A stretch of DNA of 64,000 nucleotides. It comes from Steroidobacteraceae bacterium (lineage in GTDB: Bacteria > Pseudomonadota > Gammaproteobacteria > Steroidobacterales > Steroidobacteraceae). Made by a program: the position numbers and the translations under genes. Under the pieces are notes generated by a model. It saw nothing but the letters and a program-made list of their open reading frames with translations, was not told the origin of the DNA and made no database searches. Location: positions 501,001-565,000 of the forward strand of contig JAWLAG010000002.1 in assembly GCA_041395505.1 (NCBI GenBank), written 5' to 3'. Of the stretch, positions 46,601-55,194 are shown one piece after another; position 1 is the stretch's first letter, and each line of letters begins with the position of its first letter.

Positions 46601-49600
46601 CACCAGACGCAATCGACCACCTGCACTCAGTGGAACTTCCGGAATCTGCCCGCTCGATTCGATGCGCAGCGTCTGCGGGCTCGTACCAACTTGCCGAACT
46701 GTAAAACGGCTGAAAGTGCTCGGATAAATTTGTCGTGCTGACAGGGTCAAAAGCTGCGCATTGGTCTCAAGGCTACCATCGAGCGACCGACCGATGGGCT
46801 GCTGTATTCCACTCAACCGCAGGTCATTCGTGCTTTGCAGACGTACTTCCTGGAATCCGCTGATCGTCGATGTTCCGAAGACGTCGATCAGATCGCCGGA
46901 CAACGTCAATTGCCCCGATCCATTCGAGTCGAGCAGAGGATTGGCGATTTGCAACCTTCGATCACGATTCCCCAAAGAAAGATAGGGAGCCTGCAGATCA
47001 ACACGTCCGTTGCCCGTGAGTTCCGCCGCATCCAACTCGAGGTGCCGATCAAGCGCGAGCGCGAGATTTCCCAGGAACTCGATGCGGCCTGCCGCTTGCA
47101 CCGACGAGCCTCCCGGCGATTCGATGCTCGCGGCGCGAATTGACAACGAGCTCGCGCCCGATCGAGCGACCTGCTGGGCACCAATGACCCCGACGCCATC
47201 GCGCGCCGAATCGATGGCGCTTCCCGGTGCGATCGAAACAGGCGCATCGTCCGCAACGACACGAACAATGCGCGGCGGGGTAGGAAATACGAATCGTTGC
47301 GGAATATCCTCGGTGCGTGGATCTCGGCGGTTGTTGGCATCCACAGCCAAAGCAATTTCACCACCGGAGCTACGATCGGGGTCACCGGCAGCTGCAAGCA
47401 ATGTGCCTGACAGCACGAAGCCCTCTGCGGCGGTAATCCCGATGCGCCCAGCGCTGGAGGCGACCATCCGCCCAGCTGCCGCCCCGAGCCCTGCCGCTTC
47501 GTCCGGATCCACGGTCGCAGTGGTACCTGAAACGTCGATCACTGATGCTTGATCGGCGATAACGTAACCACGTTGGGCCGCTAGTTCGACGACGCCTCCG
47601 TTCAGCACGGTACCGGCCTGGCGGCCAAGGTCGTCAGGCGTATCGAAGACAACGGTGCCGGCCGCGAACAACTGGGCTGCAGGTCCAAGCCAGATTGCCT
47701 GACTATCGATGAATTCATCGACCGGCAGATTCGCCGTAAGCTGTGCCGAAATGGTTCCAGCCGGCGCGCTGAGAGTGCCATCGATAAACAGTTGCGAGTT
47801 GCTGGAGAGACGAATATGCCCCAACGCGCCGGTAACTATGCTTGCACCGCGTTCAACGCGGAGTACCGGCACGTCCGCAAACGAAGTCCGCCCGACCGAG
47901 CCTGCGGCAACCCGTCCAACATTGGTCAATGTCAGACCGCCGGGCTGCCGCAGAGCAGGATCAAGCAGAATCGGGCGCACAATGCTGCGCAAATCAGTGC
48001 CGGTGACATATCGCGTTGGGTCACCGGCGAGCTCCCAGTTCAACGCCTGGAGCCTCAGATCCGCGTCACTGGCAACGCGCAGGCCATCGGTAGCCGCGCC
48101 GACGCTGAAGTCGACAAATCCGCCTGTCGAAAAAAATTCGCTTGAGAGTTGCAAAGCAGCGTCGCCTCCGGTGCAGGCAGCATCTCCGATGCAAACCGAA
48201 TCGGCCGTAAGCCCGAGGCTGGCGCCGCGTGCAAGCGAATAACCAGCCAATTCGCTCTCCAGAACGAATTGGCTTGGCACGATGCCGGCCACGCCTGTTG
48301 CTACTAGATCGATACCACCGGCCATCCCGCCGTCAACGCGACCGTCTGGAAGCAATCGAGCACCGGCCGAAACATCCAGTACAGAACCGGCTGGCAAGAA
48401 CAGATCACCCCGGACGGCAGCCAGGCTGATTTCACCGCCGTCAATCCACAACGGTGACAGACCGTTTCCTGCGAAATCGCGAAGATCATTAACCCATTGC
48501 CCACGCACATCGATGATGCTTGTGGGACCAAGTGCGAGACGTATGCCTTCCGTGCGCGTGGCGGTCGGCGTCGCGAGCAAATCGACGCGCCCGGATTGCG
48601 CAAATACGCTTCCGGCCAGCTCAATGTCGGCTGCAGCGATCGTCAGGCGAGCACCCGCTGGCAGCCGCAACTGATTCTCTTCGGGTAGTGTGACTTGGCC
48701 CTCACTGTAGAGGCTGATCTCGCTGAGACCGCTATTCTCGAGAAGCTGCGGCCGCAGGCGAAACTCCGTGACGTCAACCGGCCACAGATCGGCAGCCGGA
48801 TCAAAAGCACTGCTGTCGGCGTTGCGCATCGTAGGCAGCATGAGGCCTTCCGCCAGACGAATATCCGGCGCAAAGTAGATTGGAAATCCGTTACTCGACG
48901 GAGCGCCCGACTGTGAGCCGACGATGAGTGCGCCGCCGCGTGGGACCTCGTCAAAACGCCGATATAGCACATCACCCGACGCAGTTGCCAAATCGCTTGT
49001 CGCAGCGCGTTGGTAAGGACCCACGACAACATGGGCATCGACGTCACCATCGAAGACCATGTTGGGCGAGAGCAATATTAGTTGGCCTGCATCCTTGCCT
49101 TCGACATAGCCGGCCTCGAAGCGACCTCGATCGAATGCACCGACAAAGCCAGCGAAAGTCTCGGTGACACCCCAACGGCTGTAGGTAACCGCTGCGCCGG
49201 CTTGCACCATACCCTGGTAGTCGCGCAACGGATCCGCTTGAGATATATCGACGATCACGCCATTCGATACAAGCCGTGTGGTATTGACGAATCCGTCGGC
49301 ATAGCGAATTGCGCCTCCGGCGATATTCAGCTGCGCCTGCGGCGCCACGACAATGGAACCCTGCGAGCGGATCGTAATGTTCCCGCCCGCCAGATTACGT
49401 TCCGCGACGCCACGCGGGACGGCCGCAATTTGTCCAGACACGTCGGCAAGCGGGGTTCCCTGCCACACACTGCCGTCGGGACGCGTTCCAAATTGGCGAA
49501 CGTCCACGAACACAGGCAATCCGCGAAGGACGCTGTCACGCTGATCCGGGCTATCGCGCAACTCATTGCCACGTAACTCGGCGCGTACTACGTTACGCTC

Positions 49601-50839
49601 CATTGGCAGATCGACGGTCGCGCCAGCAACGTCGAGACGCGCGCGCGCTTCGATGTTGACTCTGGAGTCACTGGCCGAAACTTGATCTGGCGCCGGTGCG
49701 CGCGGGTCGTCCTGCGCGGACAAGACGAGATCTCCGCCCGTGGCCAGAAGCAGGCTGTCGCGGCGCACGTTAACGCGGCTGCCGGCCAGTTCGATGCGCG
49801 ACCGCGGTTGTTCGTTGAGATCGACCGTTGTCGCGGTACTAGCAAGGTCGAGAACGACTTCTGAGATACTGCTCGGCCCAATCTCGAGCAATCCGCCCTG
49901 GCTCGCATCCACCAGTGATCCGTCTGGCGATAGAACCGCTCGATCCTGCGCCACCAAGCGGATGGAGCCGTTGGCGCTCACGGAAGTCGTTGCACTGACT
50001 CGTCCAAGTTGGTTGACCGCAAGACCAACCAAAGTGACGTTGCCGCGCTCGGCGACGATACTTCCGACCAGCGCTTCCGGCGTGCGGCCGGCATTGGCAG
50101 TCTCGCCATTCGTGACCATGCCGCCCTCACCGACTTCCACTATAAGGCCGCGCAAATTCGGATCGCTACTCGGGACGATGAATATCGAATCGCCGGCCGC
50201 GAGCACCGCCTGACCGCCTGGAGTCGAAATCTGTCCGCGGTTGGCTACCTGCGGCCCGAAGAGCATGGCCTGGCCGCCTTCCTGGGTGCGAATTTCCGCC
50301 CCAGCGTCGACTTCGACCGGTCCCGATGGCAAGGGTTGCCCATTCGCATCGACGAAGTTGACAAAGGCCGGTCGTCGATCGAGGGACGCTCTGGCGATGC
50401 CTTGTTGCAGCGCCTCGGGTGTGATGGCAAGACTGGATGCTACAAGACCACCGACATTGACGCGTGCGCCGTCTCCAAAAAGGATGCCGTTCTGGTTGAC
50501 CAGGTAAATGCGCCCATTGGCATTCACGGCACCGAAGATGCGGCTGGGATCATTCTGGAAAATACGATTTAGCGCGACGGCCGTTGAGTCGGGCTGGTTG
50601 AAGTTGACAGTACCGTCTTCCGATACGTCGAAACTTTGCCAATTGAGCACGGCACTCGGTGTCGTCTGATTGATTTCGAGGGTATTGCCGCTTTGGACTG
50701 CGGTCGCCGCGCCTGATGTTACGAAGCTCCCCGCATTAACGCCGCAGGCACCGCCGGCACAAGGAATAGGCAGTTCAGCGGCGGAGACCGAAAAAGCCGT
50801 TCCCAGGGCGCTGAGCACCAATACGAGTGTGCGGCCCAT
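40697..50839 (-). CDS. Filamentous-haemagglutinin-type giant exoprotein (TpsA)
   Basis: A 3380-residue two-partner-secretion exoprotein. The signal peptide ends near SVSAAELPIPC. Then comes the TPS secretion domain with VNQNGILFGDGARVNVGGL and NQTTPSAVLNWQSFDV. The long middle is made of beta-helix repeats. The C-terminus reads EVCKQDDDDCLERNRKR, two Cys close to the end as in exoproteins that keep a C-terminal disulfide anchor at the cell surface. The ATG at 50839 was chosen because AGGCGAG lies upstream and 16 bases separate it from the tpsB stop. It is secreted by the TpsB encoded directly upstream. Large size makes it an adhesin or matrix fibre. Confidence 0.92.
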   Translation of the reverse strand: MGRTLVLVLSALGTAFSVSAAELPIPCAGGACGVNAGSFVTSGAATAVQSGNTLEINQTTPSAVLNWQSFDVSEDGTVNFNQPDSTAVALNRIFQNDPSRIFGAVNANGRIYLVNQNGILFGDGARVNVGGLVASSLAITPEALQQGIARASLDRRPAFVNFVDANGQPLPSGPVEVDAGAEIRTQEGGQAMLFGPQVANRGQISTPGGQAVLAAGDSIFIVPSSDPNLRGLIVEVGEGGMVTNGETANAGRTPEALVGSIVAERGNVTLVGLAVNQLGRVSATTSVSANGSIRLVAQDRAVLSPDGSLVDASQGGLLEIGPSSISEVVLDLASTATTVDLNEQPRSRIELAGSRVNVRRDSLLLATGGDLVLSAQDDPRAPAPDQVSASDSRVNIEARARLDVAGATVDLPMERNVVRAELRGNELRDSPDQRDSVLRGLPVFVDVRQFGTRPDGSVWQGTPLADVSGQIAAVPRGVAERNLAGGNITIRSQGSIVVAPQAQLNIAGGAIRYADGFVNTTRLVSNGVIVDISQADPLRDYQGMVQAGAAVTYSRWGVTETFAGFVGAFDRGRFEAGYVEGKDAGQLILLSPNMVFDGDVDAHVVVGPYQRAATSDLATASGDVLYRRFDEVPRGGALIVGSQSGAPSSNGFPIYFAPDIRLAEGLMLPTMRNADSSAFDPAADLWPVDVTEFRLRPQLLENSGLSEISLYSEGQVTLPEENQLRLPAGARLTIAAADIELAGSVFAQSGRVDLLATPTATRTEGIRLALGPTSIIDVRGQWVNDLRDFAGNGLSPLWIDGGEISLAAVRGDLFLPAGSVLDVSAGARLLPDGRVDGGMAGGIDLVATGVAGIVPSQFVLESELAGYSLARGASLGLTADSVCIGDAACTGGDAALQLSSEFFSTGGFVDFSVGAATDGLRVASDADLRLQALNWELAGDPTRYVTGTDLRSIVRPILLDPALRQPGGLTLTNVGRVAAGSVGRTSFADVPVLRVERGASIVTGALGHIRLSSNSQLFIDGTLSAPAGTISAQLTANLPVDEFIDSQAIWLGPAAQLFAAGTVVFDTPDDLGRQAGTVLNGGVVELAAQRGYVIADQASVIDVSGTTATVDPDEAAGLGAAAGRMVASSAGRIGITAAEGFVLSGTLLAAAGDPDRSSGGEIALAVDANNRRDPRTEDIPQRFVFPTPPRIVRVVADDAPVSIAPGSAIDSARDGVGVIGAQQVARSGASSLSIRAASIESPGGSSVQAAGRIEFLGNLALALDRHLELDAAELTGNGRVDLQAPYLSLGNRDRRLQIANPLLDSNGSGQLTLSGDLIDVFGTSTISGFQEVRLQSTNDLRLSGIQQPIGRSLDGSLETNAQLLTLSARQIYPSTFSRFTVRQVGTSPQTLRIESSGQIPEVPLSAGGRLRLVSDTLEQGGILRAPFGQVELLANSVVLRPGSVTSTSADGALIPFGRTQGGFDWAYGLADNQTLIIGSAEVPEPQQNIRIDAADIDAQVGSIVDIAGGGDMLAQEFVPGVTGTFDILRSDSGYFAVVPAVGSGIAPFDTSEYLGWNHDVGETIHVYDGSGLPAGDYTLLPPAYAVLPGAYLIRPVDGYRDIAPGQSYLQSNGAMIVAGQLQIGGRAQGVDRLTGFEIAPASFAQRIARYDVTAASQFFDARSDRPVLARSPQDSGTLTLQATRSLALSSTLRAAPSSSGRGSIVALASENLALIANGAVAPQGFLPVNVDALGALGAQTLLIGGGVVAGNDGALLTASANNVLVDSGATLVAPEIIVTARQSIELRDGSRLGSAGVLSGSAAGAQGLAAEGDGAFIRIASGQALDFERTGASGVAGDIRVSRGASLGDAGSVMIDGSGQIDLEGALDASQQAYFGGNQLLIGAVPVGDSGFSISQSRLDALAGIDLVLASRSPLSLFGDVSIVADELRIIAPGATLMTPTGRVSVSANAVRLEGSADLNEPVVNEGSGEFSLITEQVRFEGAFGFSGFSLVDLSSANSLYLAADTRWTSSGDVAVSTPVTYAAPGVTAAITATGRLAIQGAGAVPVANPGLGASLALSAASLTLDAAFLLPSGQLRANALDGDLIIGQAALIDVAGRSVRFDAIDIATPGGTVDLRANAGNVSLADGSRVDVSSGGLGARAGRLAVAAPAGSISVSGNLRGFSQNAVTGASVLFDALTLTAIDNLNATLNQGGFAFAREFRQRGPGDLIVGALTDASMTATQSTLTADDGSVVINGTIDASGAARAIVNINASNNVIVNGQIDARTDGSPLSGSAVVLNAASGAIRVSPGGRIEQAADDGVLWLRLSQSSLLGGGLQLNGTVTGARQSTVEAYRAYDLPALAITGTEASTMGNPWFGDANAFVAAAAPLEDSIAARLPGNFRLVPGVELDVAGQLDVASDWDFMPWRFADKVGVLTLRAAGDLNIAGLISDGFDSAGGLSNTVTDTWSFRLVAGADLGSASLDAVQGPGSADGSVNIAPGTLGFGLQPSTQRGVRTGSGFIDISAARDLTLGNRASVVYTAGLASSQGVPLAGLGGRSYPQDGGDIRIDVGRDIIGAPTNQLYSNWLWRAGRTTGFIGIPPSSTGWLPAFDRFEQGVATLAGGNLDVHAGGDIRDLFASVSSVGRQVGGNTPDQNRIEVLGGGILDVAADGDIAGGGYFVALGRGEVLAGASVTDSATTSAAPIFALGDATLSVAARRNLAVQSVLNPTLIPLSRNQPVGTSSFFTTYGDQSAVRLESVGGDIDLRNDVQAIASNASSLTFPTVVGFDQRIALRVYPPSLQAHAFSGDIGVDGSMTLLPAATGTLELLAQRNLRVGGIDTVEIIVSDSDRAAWPTPAQPAGSAFELLRVSASALSTSPFFHATTPTHLVQPDSTGVRRELSPIRLVAQTGNLLFDPDNSQARSLLFASKRAEIYAGGDIIDLTLLGMNVNAGDVTGISAAGDLRYTSGRDQFGQLLTNERQLRLDGPGSMLVTAGGAIDLQASRGIITAGNLQNPALADDGAGIVVLAGVADWRAGIAAFVDYYLDNTTTYDQALLDFLASSTGQIFVSKSAAVTVFRTLPDSSQALFAYQLLFSELRRVGRAAAATGSGNFEDAFRALEMLFPGSNPDVGGGEENAYAGDVNLFFSQIYTLDGGDISLIAPGGAVNVGLATPPAAFGLGKTPEQLGIVAQRNGSISALTFGNFEVNESRVFAADGGDVLVWSTRGDIDAGRGAKTAVSAPPPVITFDQNGNPRLVVSPALAGSGIQTLASTPGRSPGDVDLYAPRGIVNAGDAGIVAGNLTIAATAVLGANNIQVSGTSVGVPVDVGGLGASLSAVSGTSSSAASAGVSSIAGGDAKGRGDAPLAEAALGWLEVFIEGFGSEVCKQDDDDCLERNRKR

Positions 50840-50855
50840 CAGTTCTCGCCTGCGG

Positions 50856-52484
50856 TCAGAAATTGTATCGGACATCGAAGTGCAACCGATCGTCGCCCGC
50901 ATCTACAGTATCCGCACTCACCAGCGGGTAGGCCCAATCAAGCGCCAGATCCAGGCCGTGATAACCGAGAAATCTCAGCCCCAACCCTACGCTTGCAAGA
51001 TCGAAGCGATCTGTCTGGGCAGCACGCACACCGTTCTCGGGAAGCGGATCGTGAATACTGGTGACACCCACATCATAGAACGCAAATAGATCAAGAGCCT
51101 TCGCGCCACCGCCGATATACTTGAGTAGCGACGGGCTGTGCAGCTCCAAAGACGCAGAGAATCCGTAATCGCCGAACTCTTGTGCTTCGAGATAGCCGCG
51201 CACACTTTCGGCCCCGCCCATTGAAAACTGCTCGTTGCTGATCAGCGGCGCTGGCGCGTATTGCCAGGACAACCGCCCGGCCACCGAAAAACCTGTCGGC
51301 AGGTTACGCGTGTGGCGGATATTGCTCCGCAGGTACCAGTAGTTGCTGCGCCCCTTGAAACGCTTGTCGGCAAACTCTTGAGCGGTCGTTCCCAATCGAC
51401 GAGGCCCAAGTCCCAATCCGAGGTCGAAACTGCTATTCGTAGACTCGCCGCGCAAGGCCCCGGAATAAAGCAAAGATGCATTCCAGTACTCTATCGGCGT
51501 CAACAAGCCGTTGCTGACATCCAGCCGAATGTCCTCCAGAAAATCCTTGTGGTCCAAACCAAGGGTCAAGGATTGCGAAAAACGCGCGTTCCCCGGCAAA
51601 CGACGAATGGCGCGCACGCCCTGGATCCGTCCTTTGCCAAGCACCGACAGTGCCCCTATGGCGGCGACGTCGCTGTCGGATCGCACCGCATATAGCGCAA
51701 GCAGCCAGCCAGTGTCGGGAATCGGGAGCGCATATGTTGCCGCCCACACTTGTGTCTCACTCGGTTCTTCGGGTGAGACTTGATATTGCAGAGCGATACT
51801 GTGCGCTCGCTGAAGCAGGTTGTCGTAACTGAGCGATGCGCCAATGCGACTGCGCGACGTGTCGGCCGTGTAGCGGTCGTTGACCGAAAGCGAACCATGC
51901 AGCGGCAAGTCCTCGACAACGCGCAAATCCAAATCAACGGTACCGGGAGTCCGACCCATTTTCATGACCGGCGTGACCGCCCGGTCGCGCGTTACCTGAT
52001 TCAGCGAACTCAATTGCGACTGCAGGCTGGGCACGTGCGGCGACATACCGCTCGTCGCAGCTGGAATAGCTGACTTGATATCGCGTGCGGAAAAATATTG
52101 CGCACCGACGACGCGTACCCTATCTAGTTTTCCCTCGGTCACCTTCAGGCGAACGACGCCTTGGGTGACATCCTGCTCCGGTACGTCCACGAACACTGCG
52201 CCGTAGCCGGCCGCCCGGTAGGCATCTTCCAACGCCGACCGCGCTGCCTGCACGTCTGCCGCCGTCCGCCCCGGTCCTGCAAACGAATAGACGGCGGACT
52301 CGATTGTTCGGCGCGATAGTAATGAGTTGCCGAGAACACGAAATTCCTGCACATCGAAATGCGCTTGAGCGGTGGGCGACGCTCCGACCTCCTGTTTCGT
52401 TTGCTGTGCACCGACACTCAAGCTCAGCAATAGCCCCATACCGACAATTGACGCGGTACAAGTGGTGCGGATTCGGCGACGCAT
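50856..52484 (-). CDS. TpsB outer-membrane transporter (ShlB/FhaC/HecB family)
   Basis: A 542-residue Omp85-superfamily protein that exports the neighbouring haemagglutinin. The signal peptide ends near SVGAQQT. Two POTRA-like domains (about 40-185) include FDVQEFRVLGNSLLSRRTIESAV and VRLKVTEGKLDRVRVVGAQYF. The barrel follows, with the conserved VRGY loop (GGAESVRGYLEAQEFGDY) near residue 440 and a C-terminal Phe (VRYNF). The ATG at 52484 was chosen; the upstream extension in the open frame is unlike the family. A terminator at 52506-52538 lies just upstream, so this gene and the exoprotein probably have their own promoter or rely on readthrough. Confidence 0.92.
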   Translation of the reverse strand: MRRRIRTTCTASIVGMGLLLSLSVGAQQTKQEVGASPTAQAHFDVQEFRVLGNSLLSRRTIESAVYSFAGPGRTAADVQAARSALEDAYRAAGYGAVFVDVPEQDVTQGVVRLKVTEGKLDRVRVVGAQYFSARDIKSAIPAATSGMSPHVPSLQSQLSSLNQVTRDRAVTPVMKMGRTPGTVDLDLRVVEDLPLHGSLSVNDRYTADTSRSRIGASLSYDNLLQRAHSIALQYQVSPEEPSETQVWAATYALPIPDTGWLLALYAVRSDSDVAAIGALSVLGKGRIQGVRAIRRLPGNARFSQSLTLGLDHKDFLEDIRLDVSNGLLTPIEYWNASLLYSGALRGESTNSSFDLGLGLGPRRLGTTAQEFADKRFKGRSNYWYLRSNIRHTRNLPTGFSVAGRLSWQYAPAPLISNEQFSMGGAESVRGYLEAQEFGDYGFSASLELHSPSLLKYIGGGAKALDLFAFYDVGVTSIHDPLPENGVRAAQTDRFDLASVGLGLRFLGYHGLDLALDWAYPLVSADTVDAGDDRLHFDVRYNF

Positions 52485-52505
52485 TCCCTGGCTCTTTGGT
52501 TGAAT

Positions 52506-52538
52506 AAAAAGGGTGGCCGCGGATCTCCACGGCCACCC
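52506..52538 (-). terminator. Rho-independent terminator between PstS-like gene and tpsB
   Basis: On the minus strand, GGGTGGCCG pairs with CGGCCACCC over a ten-base loop and is followed by TTTTT. It lies about 50 bases after the stop of the PstS-like gene and just before the tpsB start. It would separate the surface-protein transcript from the secretion pair or act as an attenuator. Confidence 0.85.
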
Positions 52539-52584
52539 CAGCTTTATCTCAGCTTTTTGCTGCTGATTTATGACAGCGACAACA

Positions 52585-54027
52585 TCAGCCCTGCGGCAGA
52601 ATCGGCGAGTCATCGTTGACGACAATTGCGCCATTCACCTGGCCCGATACCTGGCAATTGTTGGTACCAGTGCCAAGTGAATTCTTGTTCCAGGAGTTGA
52701 TGGGTGTTGCACGAACCACTGCCTCCGTGAGGGGCGGCAGCGGTGCAAACAGCGTCGCACCGTCGGGCACACCAAGCAATCCAGAATCACCAAAGGTGAA
52801 GCGGAAGCCCGCATTGATCTGCGCGAGGACCGCAGGATCGCTCATGAGAGCCAGCAGCTTGTTGTAGAGCGTAAGCGGATCACCAGACAGGCCGCCGGCA
52901 CGGTTGATTGACTGCTCTGCGACGTACGAGTAGCGACCCGAGACGGTATCGACCAGGGTCGGCGCCGCACCGTCAATCTTCACGAAACGGAATTTGCCAA
53001 CTGTCGAAGCAATGTTGCAGGAAGCATTTTCGGGCTGGCACTCCATTGACAGCAAGCCGACAGCGCGGAAACCGTTGTCATTGGCAACAGCCAGACAGTC
53101 GCGAACGTCACCAGAACCGGAGCCGGCATACACGTTACCGAGGTTAAACGTCGGGTCCGCTGTGCCCGTGCCTGCAGCGTCGTTCGGCAACATGGGTTTG
53201 GTGTTGTTGGCACTTGTTGTGCAACGATTGCGAAGGAAATGAACTTCCGTCGTTGCCTGCGAGCCTGACGTATTGACGCGACGGCAGATCTTCACAGAAC
53301 CTGCTGCGAGGGAGGCTCCCGCATTATTTGCCAGCTGACTCCAATCGATGATCGAACCTGTGAAGAGACTCGCTACTGTTGTGCTCGACAGCGTCGGCAT
53401 GTTGATGTACTCGTCATCTGCTACGAGCCCCTGGTTCGCCTGCAGTTCACGGTAAAGATTCAAAGAAACCGGGATACCGAAAACCAGCTGATTGGCGCCA
53501 TTCGCGACCAGAGCCCCGGCACGTGCCGGCGTCGTAATGAGCTTCGGCTCGACGTCCGAAAACCCAATTTGCGGTATGACGTTCGAGGTTGACGGATTGG
53601 TGCAACCTGTATGATCCGTCCCGTTGGTGAACCCGGCGATTACTGGCATCGCAGCATTCGTGCAGACCGACGTTGCAGACTCGCGAGTAAACGTAAGCTG
53701 TGAATTGTCGATCAGGGGATTGACACCGTTACCGGAACCGCCCGACGAGAACTTGTAGAAGCCCGCAATTCCGGCGGTTAGGCCGGATGAAGCGGTCGTA
53801 ACGTCGCACGACCAGAAGCGGTCGTTGTTGCCGAATTGGAATTTGTCCAGGTTCCCCGTGCAAATTTTGCGCATTACGAACTCGATGCCTTGATCCTGCG
53901 CTGATGCCCCGGAGATATAGAACAGGCGATTGGCCGGAATTGCTGTGCCAGCCGGATAGGCCATCGCCGGAAGTGTTGCAGCACAGGCGAGCACGCCGAG
54001 CGCTGCAGCAGATACGAAAGATTTCAT
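52585..54027 (-). CDS. PstS-like periplasmic/secreted protein
   Basis: A 480-residue exported protein. The signal peptide ends near LPAMAYPA. The start of the mature region, RLFYISGASAQDQGIEFVM, resembles the opening of phosphate-binding PstS-type proteins. A second similar piece is STTVASLFTGSIIDWSQL near residue 215-232, which resembles the PstS segment that ends the first domain (FTGxIxNW). Several cysteines (at least eight) suggest disulfides, so it is probably secreted or surface located. The ATG at 54027 has AAGGAG eight bases upstream. It follows a VPLPA-CTERM gene by 49 bases. Binding of phosphate is not shown. Confidence 0.65.
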   Translation of the reverse strand: MKSFVSAAALGVLACAATLPAMAYPAGTAIPANRLFYISGASAQDQGIEFVMRKICTGNLDKFQFGNNDRFWSCDVTTASSGLTAGIAGFYKFSSGGSGNGVNPLIDNSQLTFTRESATSVCTNAAMPVIAGFTNGTDHTGCTNPSTSNVIPQIGFSDVEPKLITTPARAGALVANGANQLVFGIPVSLNLYRELQANQGLVADDEYINMPTLSSTTVASLFTGSIIDWSQLANNAGASLAAGSVKICRRVNTSGSQATTEVHFLRNRCTTSANNTKPMLPNDAAGTGTADPTFNLGNVYAGSGSGDVRDCLAVANDNGFRAVGLLSMECQPENASCNIASTVGKFRFVKIDGAAPTLVDTVSGRYSYVAEQSINRAGGLSGDPLTLYNKLLALMSDPAVLAQINAGFRFTFGDSGLLGVPDGATLFAPLPPLTEAVVRATPINSWNKNSLGTGTNNCQVSGQVNGAIVVNDDSPILPQG

Positions 54028-54076
54028 TACAAGCTCCTTGACTGAAAAATCGGAATAGATCGTGTCGAGATCCTGA

Positions 54077-54946
54077 TCACGCTGCGGCGCGACGGCGACC
54101 GACAACCCCCAGACCACCCAGGCCCGAGAGCAACATCCAGAATGCCGCTGGCAGCGGAACGACGGGCGTGCTGCCGGCGATGCTGTAGGTCAGCAAATAC
54201 TGGTTGCCGACCTGAGAGAGCAGCCACTGACCGTAAACAGTTTGACCGGTGCCGCTGTCGACATAGCCATATCCTTGCTGAATGGCGGCCGGCCGACCCG
54301 GGAACTGGAATGGCAGGCCAACGACCGTGCTACCTGTGTCGTAGTAGTAGAAGCCGAGAGCTGTACCAAATGCGGCACTCGATGCCGGGAATGCACCGGC
54401 GATATTGAGGTCCCATGCCGGTTGCACGGACGAGACATACCATGTGTCTGCGGGTCCTGCGACCTGACCGTCATGACCCGCACCAGCATTGACAGCTGCC
54501 GCCAGCGCGTCAAACGCTGTGCCGACGTTTCCGACGCCGCTATTCGTTATGTTGGTGACCGGAGAGCCGAGCGCACCAGTGACAGCAAAACGGCGGTCGA
54601 GCAGGCCCGTGGAGGCCTGGTCGCTCGCCAGCGAGTCCACGGCGATCACGTTGTAACCGAGATTGGGTATCGTCGCGCCGGCGCCGAGCAGCGACTGTAC
54701 CTGCGCAGTGACGTCGATCGTGATGGTGGTTCCCGGTGTATTCAAAGAGGCCGGCAATACGTCATCGAGACGGTAGCCGAGACCGTATACGATGGACACT
54801 TGAGCCGTTGAATCCCAGACTGTAAGGGTTAGTTCACCGTTGCCGGTGGACGCCGGATCAATTTGTGCGAAAGCTGGCGCGGCAGCCATGCCAACAAAGG
54901 CAAGTGCTGTCGCCGCGATCGCGCCCATGAATGAATGCTTGAACAT
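54077..54946 (-). CDS. VPLPA-CTERM secreted protein
   Basis: A 289-residue exported protein with a signal peptide (MFKHSFMGAIAATALAFVGMAA.. to APAFAQ). The mature part has no recognised domain; glycine, alanine and aromatic-rich segments such as LGFYYYDTGSTVVGLPFQFPG suggest a beta-rich surface protein. The C-terminal sorting tail begins at residue 263 with VPLPAAFWMLLSGLGGLG and ends VVGRRRAAA, an exact VPLPA motif, helix and Arg cluster. The ATG at 54946 was preferred. The gene starts the block leading to the PstS-like protein. Likely XrtD substrate. Confidence 0.8.
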   Translation of the reverse strand: MFKHSFMGAIAATALAFVGMAAAPAFAQIDPASTGNGELTLTVWDSTAQVSIVYGLGYRLDDVLPASLNTPGTTITIDVTAQVQSLLGAGATIPNLGYNVIAVDSLASDQASTGLLDRRFAVTGALGSPVTNITNSGVGNVGTAFDALAAAVNAGAGHDGQVAGPADTWYVSSVQPAWDLNIAGAFPASSAAFGTALGFYYYDTGSTVVGLPFQFPGRPAAIQQGYGYVDSGTGQTVYGQWLLSQVGNQYLLTYSIAGSTPVVPLPAAFWMLLSGLGGLGVVGRRRAAA

Positions 54947-55194
54947 AAACGTAGTAACTCCCGATTGAGCGTTTTCCATTCCGCGCAACCACCCACCGCA
55001 ATCGGGTCGTCGCTCGGTCCCCTGCTAGTCGGTTGGTACCGACACCGATTTCATGCTTCACAAGATCAGAAAGGCAAAGCATTCCTCCGGCCACGACGAC
55101 AATAGAAACCGCTCATGACAGCGCGGTTAAGGATTCTTGAAGCGCGTCACATAGCCCGAGCGATGTGGGCAAACGTAAGACGAATGTGTGTCAA

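Noticed and set aside
40704..50572. Many plus-strand frames of 60-190 residues antisense to the haemagglutinin
   Set aside because: Shadows of one continuous 3380-residue reading frame with TPS and beta-helix features.
55028..55043. Small perfect hairpin GTCGGT-TGGT-ACCGAC
   Set aside because: Too short and without a T-run to be a terminator; may be chance.
54858..55094. 78-residue minus-strand frame upstream of the VPLPA-CTERM gene
   Set aside because: Overlaps the signal peptide of that gene in another frame; no family features.
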